Shown: one piece after another, positions 46,787 to 60,009 of the stretch
Layout of the letters: each line of letters opens with the position of its first letter
Position numbering within the stretch: the first letter of the stretch is position 1
DNA from: Silene conica
Lineage: Eukaryota > Streptophyta > Magnoliopsida > Caryophyllales > Caryophyllaceae
Length of the DNA stretch: 64,000 nucleotides
Direction: 5' to 3'
Assembly (NCBI GenBank): GCA_029255685.2
Contig: CM055313.2
Span: 25,459,079 to 25,523,078, forward strand
Made by a program: the position numbers and the translations under genes
The notes under the pieces: generated by a model
Told to the model about the DNA's origin: nothing
The model's input: only the letters and a program-made list of their open reading frames with translations
Databases searched by the model: none

Positions 46787-48253
46787 GAACGATCCTCAGG
46801 CCTAAACCAAATGAATAATAATGAACGTAGGAAGAGTCAAGTATAAGGCATGCAAATAAGAAGTGTATACACATAGAATAGTACAGACAATTATCAACGC
46901 GCACGGCCCCCGGTTCGGTCTACTAGCTTTACCCATAAGACTTAACTTGGTTCCACATCCTATAACGACATAGCATAGCTGGCTCTACTAACCATTCCAG
47001 TCAATCATGATCATATCTCTCCTACATCTATCCTTTTAGGTGACTATAGCTCATCAACTTACACTACTACAAAAAAGGCCTAAGGCATCAATTATAAGAC
47101 ACCTGTTTTTTTTCTAACAGATTTCTTAACGTAAGACACCGGTGATTTAATATAACAAGTTTGCAATGTTTATATAAGAAACCTGTCCTTCAGAATACGG
47201 TTTCCTATATTTTAATTTTCAATTTATTTAATATCTAAGAAACCTGTCCTCCAAAATCCGGTTTCCTATATATTAATTTTCAATTTATTTAATAACTAAG
47301 AAACCTGTCCTCCAAAATCCGGTTTCCTATATTTTAATTTCCTTTTTATTTAATAATTAATAATAATAAATAATATATTCTTTAATTAACTCTAGCAGAA
47401 TATTATTCACCGTACAGTACTAATACATACATGATACATGTGCTTATTAACTTACCATATATCCCACCCAGTATCCCACGCCTAATATAAGTTAATTAAT
47501 TATACCAATCAATTCCCACCACAGCCTAATTAATAACCCATATGGAGTTCAATTAATTACCAAAATCTAATTAGAATATTTACACACAGTAACATATATA
47601 ATACGGAGTATCTAATACCTCTGCTTTCCTCGTATAAGAACAAACCCTACGCCATCTTCAACCTTGCGTACTACGTGCAACAAGTTTTTCGCGCTAAAAA
47701 CTACTGCTTTCCATTCTTCTCGGCCACAATAGTACCTGCTGATTGCTTTCAATTCAATAGGAATCGCAATTAATCGCCTCTACTTGCTCTAGGTTTGTGT
47801 TCTTGCTCCAATCTCACATATAATTATTCACCTCTGTTTTCTACAATTGCTTTCGATAAATTAGGTTTCGTATATGGTGTTGTATAATTTGCTAACTTGA
47901 TTTTTCTGTTAGTGTTTGATCAAAATTTAATTGTTTATCAAATATGGAGAATTGAGTTTAGAAATAATACTGTATTGCATTTTATAATGTATTGAATTTT
48001 GCTCCTACTAATACTCTCATATTGTTTATCAAGACTTGAACCAGTGTTTATGAAAATGCAATACGGTATAGTAATTATTAATGATCTGGATATACTGTTT
48101 AGACTTGAGCTAGTATTGAATTTTTTGAGATTATTGAGTTTCATAAACAAAGAGAAAAATTCATGATTCGGGTATAGTAATTGCATCCTTGCACGTTAGT
48201 TTGATTTTTTCCGTGTATGGTAAATTGTGTGCGCTGTGTATGTGTATGTAGAT

Positions 48254-51200
48254 ATGGACCGGAGATGGATTTCCATGTCAAAACCTGGTGACCTGAATAT
48301 ATAGCCGGGGTAAAGGAATTTATCAATTTTGCAGTTGAGAATTCTCGAGGTCGTACTAGGTTACCCTGTCCTTGTTTTAAATGCCACAACTTTTTACATA
48401 AAAAAGTTGACGAAATACTTAATCATTTGAGCAAATCGGCTTTTGATAAAACATATACTGTTTGGATTTCGCATGGAGAAGATAAAGATAGAAGTATTAC
48501 AGATGATTTACATGAGAATCCTACTAGTAATGAGGGTGATAGGATTGAGGATATGTTACGGGAAGTTCAAGATAAATTTGAGGAAAATCCGGCTACATTT
48601 GAAACATTGTTAAGTGATTCAGAGAAGCCCTTGTACACAGGTTGCAAAAAATATACAAGATTGTCTAGTGTACTAAGATTATATAATGTGAAGGCAGTTC
48701 ATGCTTTAAGTGATATGGGTTTTACGGAATTACTTGAAGTAGTAAAAGACATGCTTCCTGATGATAATGTCCTTCCGAGTAGGACATATGAGGCAAAAAA
48801 GATTTTGTGTTCAATGAGTTTGCCTTATGAGAAAATTCATGCTTGCCGTAATGACTGTGTATTATTTCGTAAGGACTATGTTTCATTGAAAAACTGCCCT
48901 AATTGCAATGTTTCACGATACAAGAAGGAAGGAGTTCCAGATAATGTCTTGTGGTATTTTCCTATTATACCAAGATTTCATCATCTTTTTTCGAATGCTA
49001 GAGATGCAGAATTGTTATTATGGCATCATTCTGGTAGAATTAAGGATGATAAACTTAGACATCCAGCCGATTCACCACAGTGGAGGTATATTGATGGAGA
49101 ATTTCCTGAATTTGGTAAAGAAGTACGAAACTTACGGCTTGCACTATCCACTGATGGTATGAATCCTTTTCGTTCCCTTAGTACAACCTATAGTACTTGG
49201 CCAGTAATTTTAGTTACCTACAACCTACCTCCTTGGTTATGTATGAAACGGAAGTACATGATGCTCTCCTTGTTAATTTCTGGTCCAAAACAACCAGGAA
49301 ATGACATAGATGTATTCTTGGCGCCTCTAATTGATGATTTGAAATATTTATGGGAAACATGGGAACAAGTTTATGATGCTTATCGAAAAGAGACATTTAA
49401 CCTTAGAGCAATGTTGTTTTGCACTATCCAAGATTATCCTGCATATGGTAATTTATCTGGTTATACTGTTAAAGGAAAAGCACCATGTCCTGTATGTGAG
49501 GATGGTACGACGGGAAAGTGGCTTAAATTTTCCAAGAAAAATATTTACCTGGAAAATCGTAGATTTTTACCGTATGATCATTTTTATAGGAAGTGGAAAA
49601 GGGCATTTAATGGGCAACAAGAAATGAAAGGACGTCCAAGAGTCTTGACTGGGGTAGAGTTGTTTGAAAAAGTGAAGAACATTCAGACTACATTTTGAAA
49701 AACCAAAGGATCCATCCTTCCCAAACAAGGATATAAGAAATGTTCCGTTTTTTGGCGCCTGCCTTATTGGAGATTTTTGTTTGTAAGACATTCTTTAGAT
49801 GTGATGCATATCGAAAAGAATGTGTTTGATAGCTTAGTTGGTACCCTTTTGAATATTCCAGGAAAGACAAAAGATGGTGCGAGTGCTAGAAATGACTTAA
49901 AAGAAATGGGGATTAGAAAAGAACTACACATTACTGAAAAGAACAACACAAGTTTTTTGCCTCCAGCTGCATATACATTGTCGAGAAAAGAGAAAAAGGA
50001 GTTCTGTGAGTGTTTAGTTGGAGTGAAAGTCCCAAAGGGTTATTCTTCTAATATCAGGAGTCTAGTTTCAATGGAAAATTTAAAGCTTGTGGGTCTTAAA
50101 TCTCATGATTGCCATGTTTTAATGCAAGACTTGTTGCCAGTGGCTATTCGCTCCATTTTACCTAAACATGTCCGTTCTACTATCACAAGATTGTGTTCAT
50201 TTTTTAATGCCATATATAGCAAAGTCATAGACCCTAAAGACTTAAATTCTTTGGAAAGTTCAATCATACTCATATTGTGCCAATTAGAGATGTATTTTCC
50301 TCCGTCATTTTTTGATGTCATGGTTCATTTGACTGTTCATTTGGTGAGGGAGGTGAGATTTTGTGGTCCTGTGTATTTACGGAATCAATACCCTTTTGAA
50401 AGAGAGATGAAAACTTATAAAGGGTATGTGAAGAATCACTTTAGACCTGAAGGTTGTATAGCTGAGCGGGTACTCTATGAAGATGCTGTGAAATATAGTA
50501 GTGAATTTCTGGGAAATACAAAGACTATTGGGCTTCCCATATCACGAAATACCGGAAGAATTAAAGGAAAAGGGACATTAGGTCGGAAGGAATGTGACTT
50601 GTCTTATGAGAAGTGGCATAAGGCTCACACTTATATTCTTTTTAATGAGGATGAAGTTACGACATATATTCAAAAACACATCGCTTTTTTGCGAGAAAAA
50701 CATCGTAGAGCAAATGAGAAATCAGTACTAAGTGAACATAGCAAAACATTTAGCACTTGGTTTAAGGAGACAATTATGATAGAACTTGAAGATTCAACCC
50801 ATTTAATATCTGACCGACTTAAGAGTTTAGCTTATGGACCTAATTTCAATGGCTCAGTTTATTCTGGATATATGATAAATGGTTGCACATTTTACACAAG
50901 GGAACAAGATGAAAACAGTGTTATGCAAAATAGTGGGGTAACGGTGGAAGCCGAGGCTATGCATTTTGCTAGTGCTAAAGATAAGCACCCTGTGTGTGGT
51001 AAAATGATTTACTATGGGGTCATTCAGGAGATCATAGAGTTACATTATTCAGATTTCTCGATACCGGTTTTTAGATGTGATTGGGTTGATTCTCATGTTG
51101 GGGTTGAATATGACGAGTTAGGATTTACTTTGGTTAATCTTGACAAGCATGGGCACACTGAAGATCCATATATATTGGCAAGTCAAGCGAAACAAGTGTT

Positions 51201-51456
51201 CTATGTGACTGATCCAGCCGACAAGAGAAGGTGTGCTGTTATAACACCGAGAGCTCGAAATGAAATTAATGATTATGATGAGGATGGTGAGCTGGAAGAA
51301 AGGTCAAGTACAAAAAATTTTCAAAATCTGAACTTTATTGACAATGAAGTAGAAGATTCATTAACATATGTACGTGAGGACCATGATGAAGGTGAATTGA
51401 TTGACGATGGCAATAAAATGGGAAGAAGTCTAAAGCGTCACCGTGAAACAAGTTGA
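48254..51456 (+). pseudogene. TNP2: TNP2-type CACTA transposase
   Basis: Starts MDRRWISMSKPGD, the usual TNP2 opening (MDR.WM). It continues as VKEFINFAVENSRGRTRLPCPCFKCHN (N-terminal Cys-rich part) and then the transposase core: NDCVLFRKDY, CPNCNVSRYK, LSTDGMNPF, PCPVCEDGT. After 49,777 come LDVMHIEKNVFDSLVGTLLN and the DUF4218-like region with FPPSFFDVMVHLTVHLVREV and GPVYLRNQYPFEREM. The C-terminal DUF4216-like region has YYGVIQEIIELHYSDF and VFRCDWVD near the end, then an acidic tail. Total about 1,060 codons, normal for the family. The frame shifts near 48,296, near 49,695 and again near 49,745, so it is read as 48,301-49,698 and 49,777-51,456. Some gaps could be mispredicted introns, but no GT-AG pair fits well. 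It cuts and rejoins DNA at CACTA ends in the nucleus. Confidence 0.88.
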
Positions 51457-52167
51457 ATGTATATTGAGGGCGGAGTTTGGCTGTGGGAAAGGGGATGGTG
51501 TCAGTATGATTAAAGGTGAAGTGAGTAAGTAAGAGTTAATTACTGCATAGATTATTGCTCTTGTTTCCTAAACCTTATGTTTCGGCTTTTTGTCAGTAGC
51601 ATTAGATATGTGTATTTAATGCTCTCTTTGTAGTGGTAAAATTATGATTTTTTCTATTTTGATATTAAGGAATTGCGTTAATGTTTACGTTTATATCTTT
51701 ATATGGGCAACCTCTTTTATTTCTTTAGCCTTATAAAAAAGGAAGAACTGGAGACTTGAACCAGTTGTTTTAGAAATAACATTCTCATATTAGTAGGAGC
51801 TAAATGCAATACAGTATGTCCAGATCATGACAGTAGTTAAACATTTCAGAAGACGGTATTTGTGACTTCATAGACCAGAGGGCCGTCTTAAGGTGAAAGC
51901 AGCATAACTAAAACTATATAATATGACTTTGTTTAGGATTAGCATTCTCATTTTACTAGAAGCATAATAGCATAACTAAAACTATATAATATGACCAGAG
52001 GGCGGTACCAACAACTGCAGACCAAGAGCAACAAATGCATGGTAAGTAAGTTATCGGAGCAAACTGCAATACAGTAGTGCAGTACCAAAATCATGATAGT
52101 AGTTGTTAGCTGTAAGTTATCATGTTAATTGTCTAATCCTTTTGTGTTTAACAATCTTTTCAGGTTC
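51457..52167. other. spacer between the two CACTA genes
   Basis: Non-coding; probably the TNP2 3' end plus the leader of the second gene. A TTTTCAG acceptor just before the ATG at 52168 suggests a leader intron. The words ACTAAAACTATATAATATGAC recur at 51,907 and 51,974. Confidence 0.45.
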
Positions 52168-53305
52168 ATGGCTAAAAAGAAACAGAAAGTATGCTCATTA
52201 TTACAAAGTGATGCCACCTCTTCCGATGATGGATCTGATGTGGAAAAGTCTAATCGTGAGGATAAGAGGGGTCGTACCGTCCTTGCTATGGTGGGCCATG
52301 CAATTCAAAAAAATACCAAAATTCCTTTAGATTGGCATCCAGTCCGTAGAACTCCATGTGGTGTTAATCGATTAAATTTCTCCAACTATATTGGCGTGGT
52401 TGTTCGAGAACGCATATGCATCACCTATATCAATTGGAATGTTGTCCCCAAATCAGAACTTGACAAGTTGTATGACGCAATCGCGGTAGGCACCTATATC
52501 TCGTAGCAGTATAGTTTTAAGTCCATTCATGTCCATTCAGGAGCAGCATCACATATATACATCAGTGATGATATTTAACTATTTTAGCTTGCATTTGGTG
52601 TTAAACCCATGATGCTGATGTAGAAAATCTTTTTTTTTCCATAGAAGGGGTTTACTGTACGAGCAGACCGTAGAAAATGGATTTTAAAGAAAGCTGATGA
52701 GCTTTGGAGAGCTTTCAAGACGAGATTAAGAAGGCTCTGGTTGTACAAGAAGTCTGGAAAATTAAGAAAAAGCCCGCCATGGAAATATCAGTGGATTCTT
52801 CAACCTGCTTGGGACAAATTTAAGGAAATTTAAGGATCATCCAAAAGAGAAAAGAGAGGTTTTTTTTTATTGCATTCTATGCCGCACTAGAAGCAGGTAA
52901 TTGCGTGTGATGTATATCAATGAATGAGACTTATCTAACTACTAAATTGCTTGCATTTTTATTAGAGCATTACTTGACTTTTTATAGTATAGAGTATATC
53001 AACTTTTTTCTGTTTATTTGGATTCTGTAATACTTGTTGATTTGTACTACTGTAGTATTTATTTGGATTCCGTAATACTTCGTCATCTTCGTATGTGTAC
53101 GTGTGTACATAATCAATTTGCACACACTAATATTATTTGACATTGATTTGTACTATAGTATTTGCTTGGAACTCCTAGCACTTATTCACAGGAGGCAATT
53201 GACGAATTAAAAGATTTATGGGCGGAATATTTCTTCAGCCAAATTGAAGATGACGAAGAAGAGGAAAACGATGATATTGACAAGATGTATGCTCGTCAAG
53301 CGTGA
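52168..53305 (+). pseudogene. second CACTA gene (plant transposase, Ptta/En/Spm type)
   Basis: Exon 1 (52168-52485) starts MAKKKQKVCSLLQSDATSSD and ends at a GT donor. It contains IPLDWHPVRRTPCGVNRLNF, a region conserved in the Ptta/En/Spm plant transposase family. Exon 2 starts at 52645 after CCATAG, stays in frame and reads KGFTVRADRRKWILKKADEL then WRAFKTRLRR; similar 'W.LK.A...W..FK..L' segments define the same domain. Stop TAA at 52831 falls in the middle of the domain. The sequence after it (FKDHPKEKRE) is homologous in another frame, so a small frameshift is likely. A last exon-like piece (53192-53305) gives an acidic tail, AEYFFSQIEDDEEEENDDID. Position and size match the TNPA/TNP1-like accessory gene that binds subterminal repeats. 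Confidence 0.65.
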
Positions 53306-54414
53306 ATGGATTATATTAGTTGTCGAATTTGTTAAACTTATTAGTTTATTAGCAGGTAGCTAGTGTGTTTTTGTCCAACTTTATTAGTTGAAAATACGAA
53401 CAATGTTGCGATTATTTCTTTATTATTAGTGGAAACAATTGTTGTTTTGGTCCGAAGATTATTGGATATATATTGAATTTGTAACAACTCAGCTTATTTT
53501 GATTTTGAATAAAAATAATGATTATGAGGTGCAGATGTATGTATTTCGTATGTATTCCATAAATGTAATAGGTACGTAGTAGCAGGTGCTGTATGTAGCC
53601 GTATTTAATTAATAAAAAACCGAGAAGCAAAGACACCTGGTGTAGATGAGAGTGGTGTCATAAATATATGCCAAAGACACCGGGTGTAGATGAGAGTGGT
53701 GTCATAGATATATGCCAAAGACACCGGGTGTACATGAGGGTGGTGTCATAGATATATGTCAAAGACACCGGACATAATTGATAACAGGTATAAGTCAAAG
53801 ACACCAGTTATTAATAAAATCAGGTCTCTTTAATTGTTAGATAAGACACTAGTTGCTCCAACAGGTTTCTTAACCAAACACACCTATGACCTAGACACCT
53901 GTTATAAACAGGTGTCTAAGGCCTTTTTCAACAGGTTTCTTATGCCTTTTTTGTAGTAGTGTTATTACACATATCATCATACTATATTTCTACCTAACGG
54001 TTCAGGGATCATACGGTCGCATGCATATCACCATATATATACCAGTAAAGCTCATATTCAAAATCTCTTGTTCTTAATACCAAAAATAGTAGATCTCAAC
54101 CAACATTCAACATCAATCTCATGATTCGCAGTATATATATCACCAATCATATCTCACATCATAACTTACCTCATTCCTTCTCCTGCAAGAACGTTAGTAC
54201 AAGATAACTAGGTCACTATATAATCTACCCCAATTTTCAATTTCTCTCATTGGGTTCCCAAGACAGAACAGAAAGGGCCCAGGTTTGGTGTGAGGGGGCC
54301 CCTAACTCATCCCGTTCCTTTTTGGGGCTCCTAACAGTTTCATCTCGGGGTTTATTTTATCAGACTCTTCCTACATTCATTATTATTCATTTGGTATAGG
54401 CCTGAGGATCGTTC

Positions 54415-54426
54415 GCTCTGATACCA
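54415..54426 (-). other. primer-binding site beside the middle inverted Gypsy LTR
   Basis: Minus sense TGGTATCAGAGC two bases from the LTR end at 54429. Confidence 0.9.
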
Positions 54427-54428
54427 CT

Positions 54429-56761
54429 TGTAACACCCCGATTTATTAAGGAGCCTTTAGCAAGACATCCTCAGTAAATTGAGCTGTTACCATCTCGGAA
54501 TATCCGAGGCAGTGAATAACAAAGTAAATCAAACCAAAGTACTTTATATAAAATCTGGTAAAATTTAAACTTTGGTGTTACAAATACTACATAGCGGAAT
54601 AAAAGTACAACTGATAACTACAAAGTAGGTGATCTACATCTAAGTCGGTCCATTCCAAGTGCTCACGCCATCCCATGCTCCCACAGCACCATCTTTCCTG
54701 TCAAAACTGCTCCCCATTACGGATCATCACAGGTGTCACACGAATACACAGGGTCAACCACGAGGTTGAGTAGAGGAAAAATAAATAACGACCACTATTA
54801 TATATATGTTGGGATCAATCATCCCTTCTCCGCACCGATCCAACACCAAATGAACTCCGCACCGATCCAACGCCAAATAAACTCCGCACCGATCCAACGC
54901 CAAATAAACTCCGCACCGATCCAACGCCAAATAAACTCCGCACCGATCCAACGCCAAATAAACTCCACACCATATCACAAGACCCAATATTCTCCACATC
55001 GTATCGTATCACAGAAATATACAGTCAATTAAATACAATATAACATCATTCATACAATAAGATATAAATAGTTAACATCGGATAATAACAATTACTCATC
55101 ACCATGTATACAGTATTCCCCTACCTCAATTGGCAGAAAGACAATGTCAACCGAATAGCTGCTAGAAATGTCCCCCCGCGGAAACCGTCACCTAAACATA
55201 TATTATGTAACAATCAATAAGTCTTCCCAAACCCCCAAGTTATAAGGGTACATATACTAAATATAGCAACCTTCCAAAAGTAGAAAGTTTCCCAAAATGG
55301 AAACTTTCCCGAAATAGAACTTTTCCTTAAAAGGAACTTCCCGAAATAGCTACTTCCCGACTCATTAAAACCTTCAACTAAAACACCAATTACTAACACC
55401 ACACTAATTAACAATTTATTATACACCACAATTATAGCAATAAAAACTAATCATGAACTTACTAAATATAGCATAAGGATTTACTTGTACACATTACATA
55501 TATATCTATATATACCCATATGTATAAACATGCCCAACTCACATAATTATCATAGACCAATAATATCTAATTGTAACAATTACCCATCAACATTCTAATT
55601 ATAACATTACTTATAATTATTTACCATAACAAGGTGCAATGTTAATAATGACAAGGTAAGAGTATTAACATTAGCAAATTCAATTATCATCACGTGTGAA
55701 CCCAAATATGTAACAACTTATAGCTATCGAAACACGCAGCAGCCACCACGCCAAAATCCCGACCCTTGACCATCCCATGTAACGAACATCGCTGCCAACA
55801 CCAACCACCACTACTGACCTCGCCTGGAACACCACCAGGCTCGCCACTGAGCCACGGTGGTTCCAGGGATGTCAGCAACGGCGGTTGACACCGCAACAGT
55901 AGCCACCCACCACCGACAAAACCCAGCTGCCACAACAGACCCCTGTTTCACGTTACAAACTACCCAGATAAAACCCTCTGTACCGACTGCCCTGAGCCAC
56001 CTTAAACACCACGACAACCACCTTACGAACTCTTGACTACAGTCATCCAAAAACCCCAAACTCCCATAGCAACCATAGACCACAACCAAATCGAAATCAA
56101 TTCGAACTTTCATGCTCAAAACAGAAAACTGAAAACACGATTATAATGTAATCCTGACACCACGTTAAAACACCACATCTGACGGTAATAGGCGGCCAAC
56201 GACGACTAACTGGTGGCCCACATATGATTACTACGCAACAAGGATTAAGAATAAGCTATGAACAAGAACTATACACGCATAACACGATAGACAGACCCAT
56301 ATCGAAACTGCTGAACTCGAAAAGAAACTAAAGAATGATGCTGAACACGCTTACCTTTCTATGAAAACGAACGGCCTTGCATCCCCTTAACCCACCGTGT
56401 GAACCTCCCATTCACCACTCTGAAGTGGCGGTAGCCTAGGGAAAGACGTGGGTTTATGTCGTTTTAGGGTTAAATTAGGGTTTGGGTCAACATAATATGA
56501 GATGGCAGAGGGAGTGTTTGTGAGTTGAGCGTGTAATGTTGTTTATTGAGTTGGGCTGATTCCTTTATTAGCACGCACTTCTAGGCCCAACGCATATATT
56601 AGAACACGTTTTGATAAGTAATACTCATGCTCGACGCTTTACTTATAGCCCATAAAATATAACAACATTCTGTGATACGTTAATTATCGAATATCAAATT
56701 TCGAATAACTATCAAAACGTCAACACAAATAAATAAGAAAACAAAAGTACGGGATATTACA
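54429..56761 (-). repeat. middle inverted Gypsy LTR
   Basis: 2,333 bp, minus sense TGTAATATCCCGTAC to GGGGTGTTACA. It has a primer site on one side and a polypurine tract on the other, so it serves as 5' LTR for one unit and 3' LTR for the next. It holds five 27-bp units at about 54,829-54,966. Short frames within it (55690-55935, 55811-56119) recur in the sister LTR only because the DNA does. Confidence 0.9.
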
Positions 56762-57110
56762 GTCTTCCCTCCTTAAAATGAACTTCGTCCCGAAGTTCAC
56801 CATCCAATGGTCCATAAACCGGCACTAGGCACATAAGGAACACAATATGCGACACCACAAAACGTCAAGGAACTACTAAAACGTCCATTATTACATTCTA
56901 CCTTTGTTAAGAAAACTTTGTCCCCAAAGTTCAACGCCCCCTTAAATTAAAGGGGAACTTCACGAAACGTAATAAACTGCATAGCAGAAGAAGGCAAGAT
57001 TATCAGGCATATGCAAACAACCACGACATACCAATTAGCCATATTATCATAAATCATTAAGATTTTACCATCCTATCCTCCTTAAAACACGGTTACGTCC
57101 CCGTAACCCT
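56761..57110 (-). repeat. three hairpin motifs next to the polypurine tract
   Basis: GAACTTCG-TCC-CGAAGTTC (56780-56798), AACTTTG-TCCC-CAAAGTT (56914-56931) and GGTTACG-TCCC-CGTAACC (57091-57108). Each is accompanied by a CCTCCTTAAAA-like or related word. The arms differ between copies but stay self-complementary; the loop is constant. Confidence 0.75.
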
Positions 57111-60009
57111 ATTATAACATTTCCAGCTCATTACTCTATCTCATAAAGTGTTACTCTAAGTAACCAAGTATCGTATTCTCATCGTCGAACCTAAGCCAAG
57201 GACAAGGGGTGAGTGACTGGCGGAATAAAACGCAAAACAATATTTCCATCTCAAAACCAATTTTTGATTCAAGTAATATAACTCAATAACCATAGTCACT
57301 CTGGACCGTAAACATAACATGGCACAACGGCCTAATAACTCATATCTCAAAACCATTAACCAATTTCCATCTCGATTTCAATATCAATACTGTCAAATGT
57401 CCTATGAAAGGAACTGCTCAACACTTAGAGAGTAAAACTCTAAGCTACTCACCCACGAGTCAAGGTCAAAGAATGAGACAACCCGATAAGACACTGAACT
57501 GTAATCTCCACACAACATCATTCATGGTCTTGTTCTAGACTCACGAGCAACTCAATTTCCTCAGTACTTACCTTCCAAGTTCACTGACATATTTGTATGT
57601 ATACTTATCATTCGACAACCCATAAGATAAGAATCGGGACGTAATACCAAGCCAACCTAATACAAAACTCATATGCATAAACAACTAATCGATTACCAAA
57701 AGTTTACCGTTCACAACTCAACCCGACTCACAAACAAAAGGATTATCTTATCAATAGAAATTATTAACTATCAAAAATAGAATAAAAACTGTTAATATTC
57801 AACTCAAATAAGCACTCGTACGAGAGTCATATCAATTATCATGTAACATATAACCTCGAACAATAATAAAGTATTAGGGTCGGTAGGATCGTGTTATGCA
57901 GCAAAATAGAATCAGAATAGTTAACGCTTACACGCCATTGAAATTTTCACACAAAATCAGTATATTTACAACAATGTAAACAATCAAGAGACTCATAGAT
58001 CATAATTGACAACTTTAACATTTCATGTTCGTAATCATATTATAGAAAGGACGCAGGGTAAAATTTACTAACATAATTAAACATGGAGCATTGACATATT
58101 ACACAAGATACACACCAATCATAGACTAACAAGACCGTTTATCATTCCTAGATGTCAATAAGTTAAAATCAATTAGGTACATCTCCTATCCACTCACATT
58201 ACATCATTTATCATGGTTTATCACTTCGGAACTATTTTGAAATGTTTGAAACATTGAAGCGGTAAATTGTGACAATTTATAAATACGAATAGAAAGGCAA
58301 TTTCACAAGCTACCGATCATAACAAGACTACACAGAGACATTCTGATTCTTCTTTACTAGGACATTGTTCTTGCCGCTCTGGAATTATGAGAATTTTAAC
58401 AATAAAAGTAAACGAATTCACAAGACTAGTACTTCATATTTCACATGTTAACCAATTAATAATTCCACATATCGTGATCAAATTCTTAATATAACAATAG
58501 GTAAGTCACTATATGGTATAACAATACACTTGAAAAAGTTATAAAAATTATATTCCCAGGGAACTAGACAGAGATAACCCTCAATAGACGAAAGAACATC
58601 AACAAGATTCACATTGTTCAAATAATCAAAATCACAATTACGTATAACCATTAGATTGCTATATCATGCTAATAAGCTCGCCAGTTACATTTCATTTTGC
58701 CATTTGGCAAGACTCTTCTTAGTTAAACGCGCCTTTGACATCACATACAAGCAGCACATCATTAAAATTAGACATGTATTTGAAATGATTTTATATTAAA
58801 CTTGACGAGATAAACAAGGTTTCGCTATCATATAGTGGGGTTCATACTTATACCCCATGCCTACTATTCATGTTACTAAAGCCATATCAGGATATCACGT
58901 GGTCACATCACATAATTCACATTTGATTAAACTTTTTGATACGAAACTTACATATCTTACAACTTCACCAATTAAACGTTATGCAACAACTTACAAAAAT
59001 CATAATTAAATAACAACTTAGCTAACGTGTGAGCAAACATAATCCTTTAGTAAATATAAGGAATTAGTTAAACAGAGGAAAAGTATCGAATGCATACCTC
59101 AAGGAAATTATCTAATACAATATTTACAACTCGGACAATTTGAACAATAACTTTACAGCATTTCAACAGAATTTTAGGCATCTTGCAAAAATCACAATTG
59201 AATAACAGCTCGTTAAGACTTTTCATGGCGTAAAATTTTTGAAAACGTGAACGAACATCCTGAACAGTAGAGTTGAAACTATTCGCAAGCAATAACCAAG
59301 TTTTAAATGATTTATGTTACAAAAGATAGGTCAAAACGGGACTATGCAGTAACAGTCTGACTATTGTCGAATAAAAGAATTATTTCTCCCAAAGACATAA
59401 CTCCTATCAAGATAAAACACTAGCATTGTAAACCCAACTCAGAAGGTTATCATACATAAAATTTTCATCCTCAATTATGAAACACGTATAAAGTGACATC
59501 CCGGACAAACCAGGTAACATTCTGAAAATTTATTAAAATTTTGGTCCCTAGCTTTACAACTACACATTACTACATCCACACTCAACCTTTCTCATCCAAA
59601 CACATTGGCAATCATTTGAAGCATAGACATCACTCTGTACCATATTAACATTCATTCCTCATTTCAATTGTAGTTGGCATCAAAATACGGTAAAGGTTTC
59701 GAAACTGAAAATAAAATCAATTAAATAACTTGACAATTATACAGGTGTATCCCAGTACGGAAATATAACCTAGGGACTACTACGTATCCCTTATTGATGA
59801 CAATCTTCATAACGAATTTAAATGTATATAGCAGGCATAAAATTTTAAATACGATATACGCAACACATGACTATATATATTCATAGATTAGAACACACAT
59901 TCTGCATATTACTAAACATGGATTGCTAAAGCAATTAGTAAAATAATAAAATCATAAATCTCAAATTCCGATCACATTTGTCTAGTATGCCTATCAGTAA
60001 ACTCTTGCA
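56762..60009 (-). other. non-coding interior of the inverted Gypsy element
   Basis: 3.2 kb without any frame above ~75 codons and no gag, protease, integrase or RT signature on either strand. Three short hairpin-bearing repeats lie at the 3' end (56,761-57,110). Confidence 0.65.

Larger units (their letters stand above)
47062..53961 (+). mobile_element. CACTA transposon with its own transposase genes (6.9 kb)
   Basis: Perfect 18-bp inverted ends (CACTACTACAAAAAAGGC) and target duplication TTA (47059-47061, 53962-53964). Subterminal repeats: variants of AAGAAACCTGTCCTCCAAAA at 47,110-47,340 and AGACACCGGGTGTAGATGAG at 53,630-53,790. It encodes a TNP2-type transposase (48254-51456) and a second gene (52168-53305), the standard two-gene En/Spm layout. 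The related leader at 60.2 kb lacks the insertion and shows the undisturbed target (CAACTTATTACAC), which confirms the boundaries. Frameshifts in TNP2 make present activity doubtful. Confidence 0.95.

Noticed and set aside
53412-53636. A 74-codon minus-strand frame near the right CACTA end.
   Set aside because: AT-rich composition only; overlaps the 3' part of the second transposon gene and its subterminal region.
54829-54966. Regularly repeated short units that could suggest a CRISPR-like array (also 61,098-61,261).
   Set aside because: The units are continuous 27-bp tandem copies without unique spacers, inside a plant retrotransposon LTR.
54733-55032. Open frames with a repeating SAPIQRQIN-type peptide (also at 61,001-61,327 and on the opposite strand).
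   Set aside because: They only translate the 27-bp LTR array; 27 is a multiple of three, so all frames tend to stay open.
55690-56119. Two overlapping minus-strand frames that recur almost unchanged at 61,985-62,414.
   Set aside because: They recur because the LTRs are 99% alike; no known domain and no sign of protein-level conservation.
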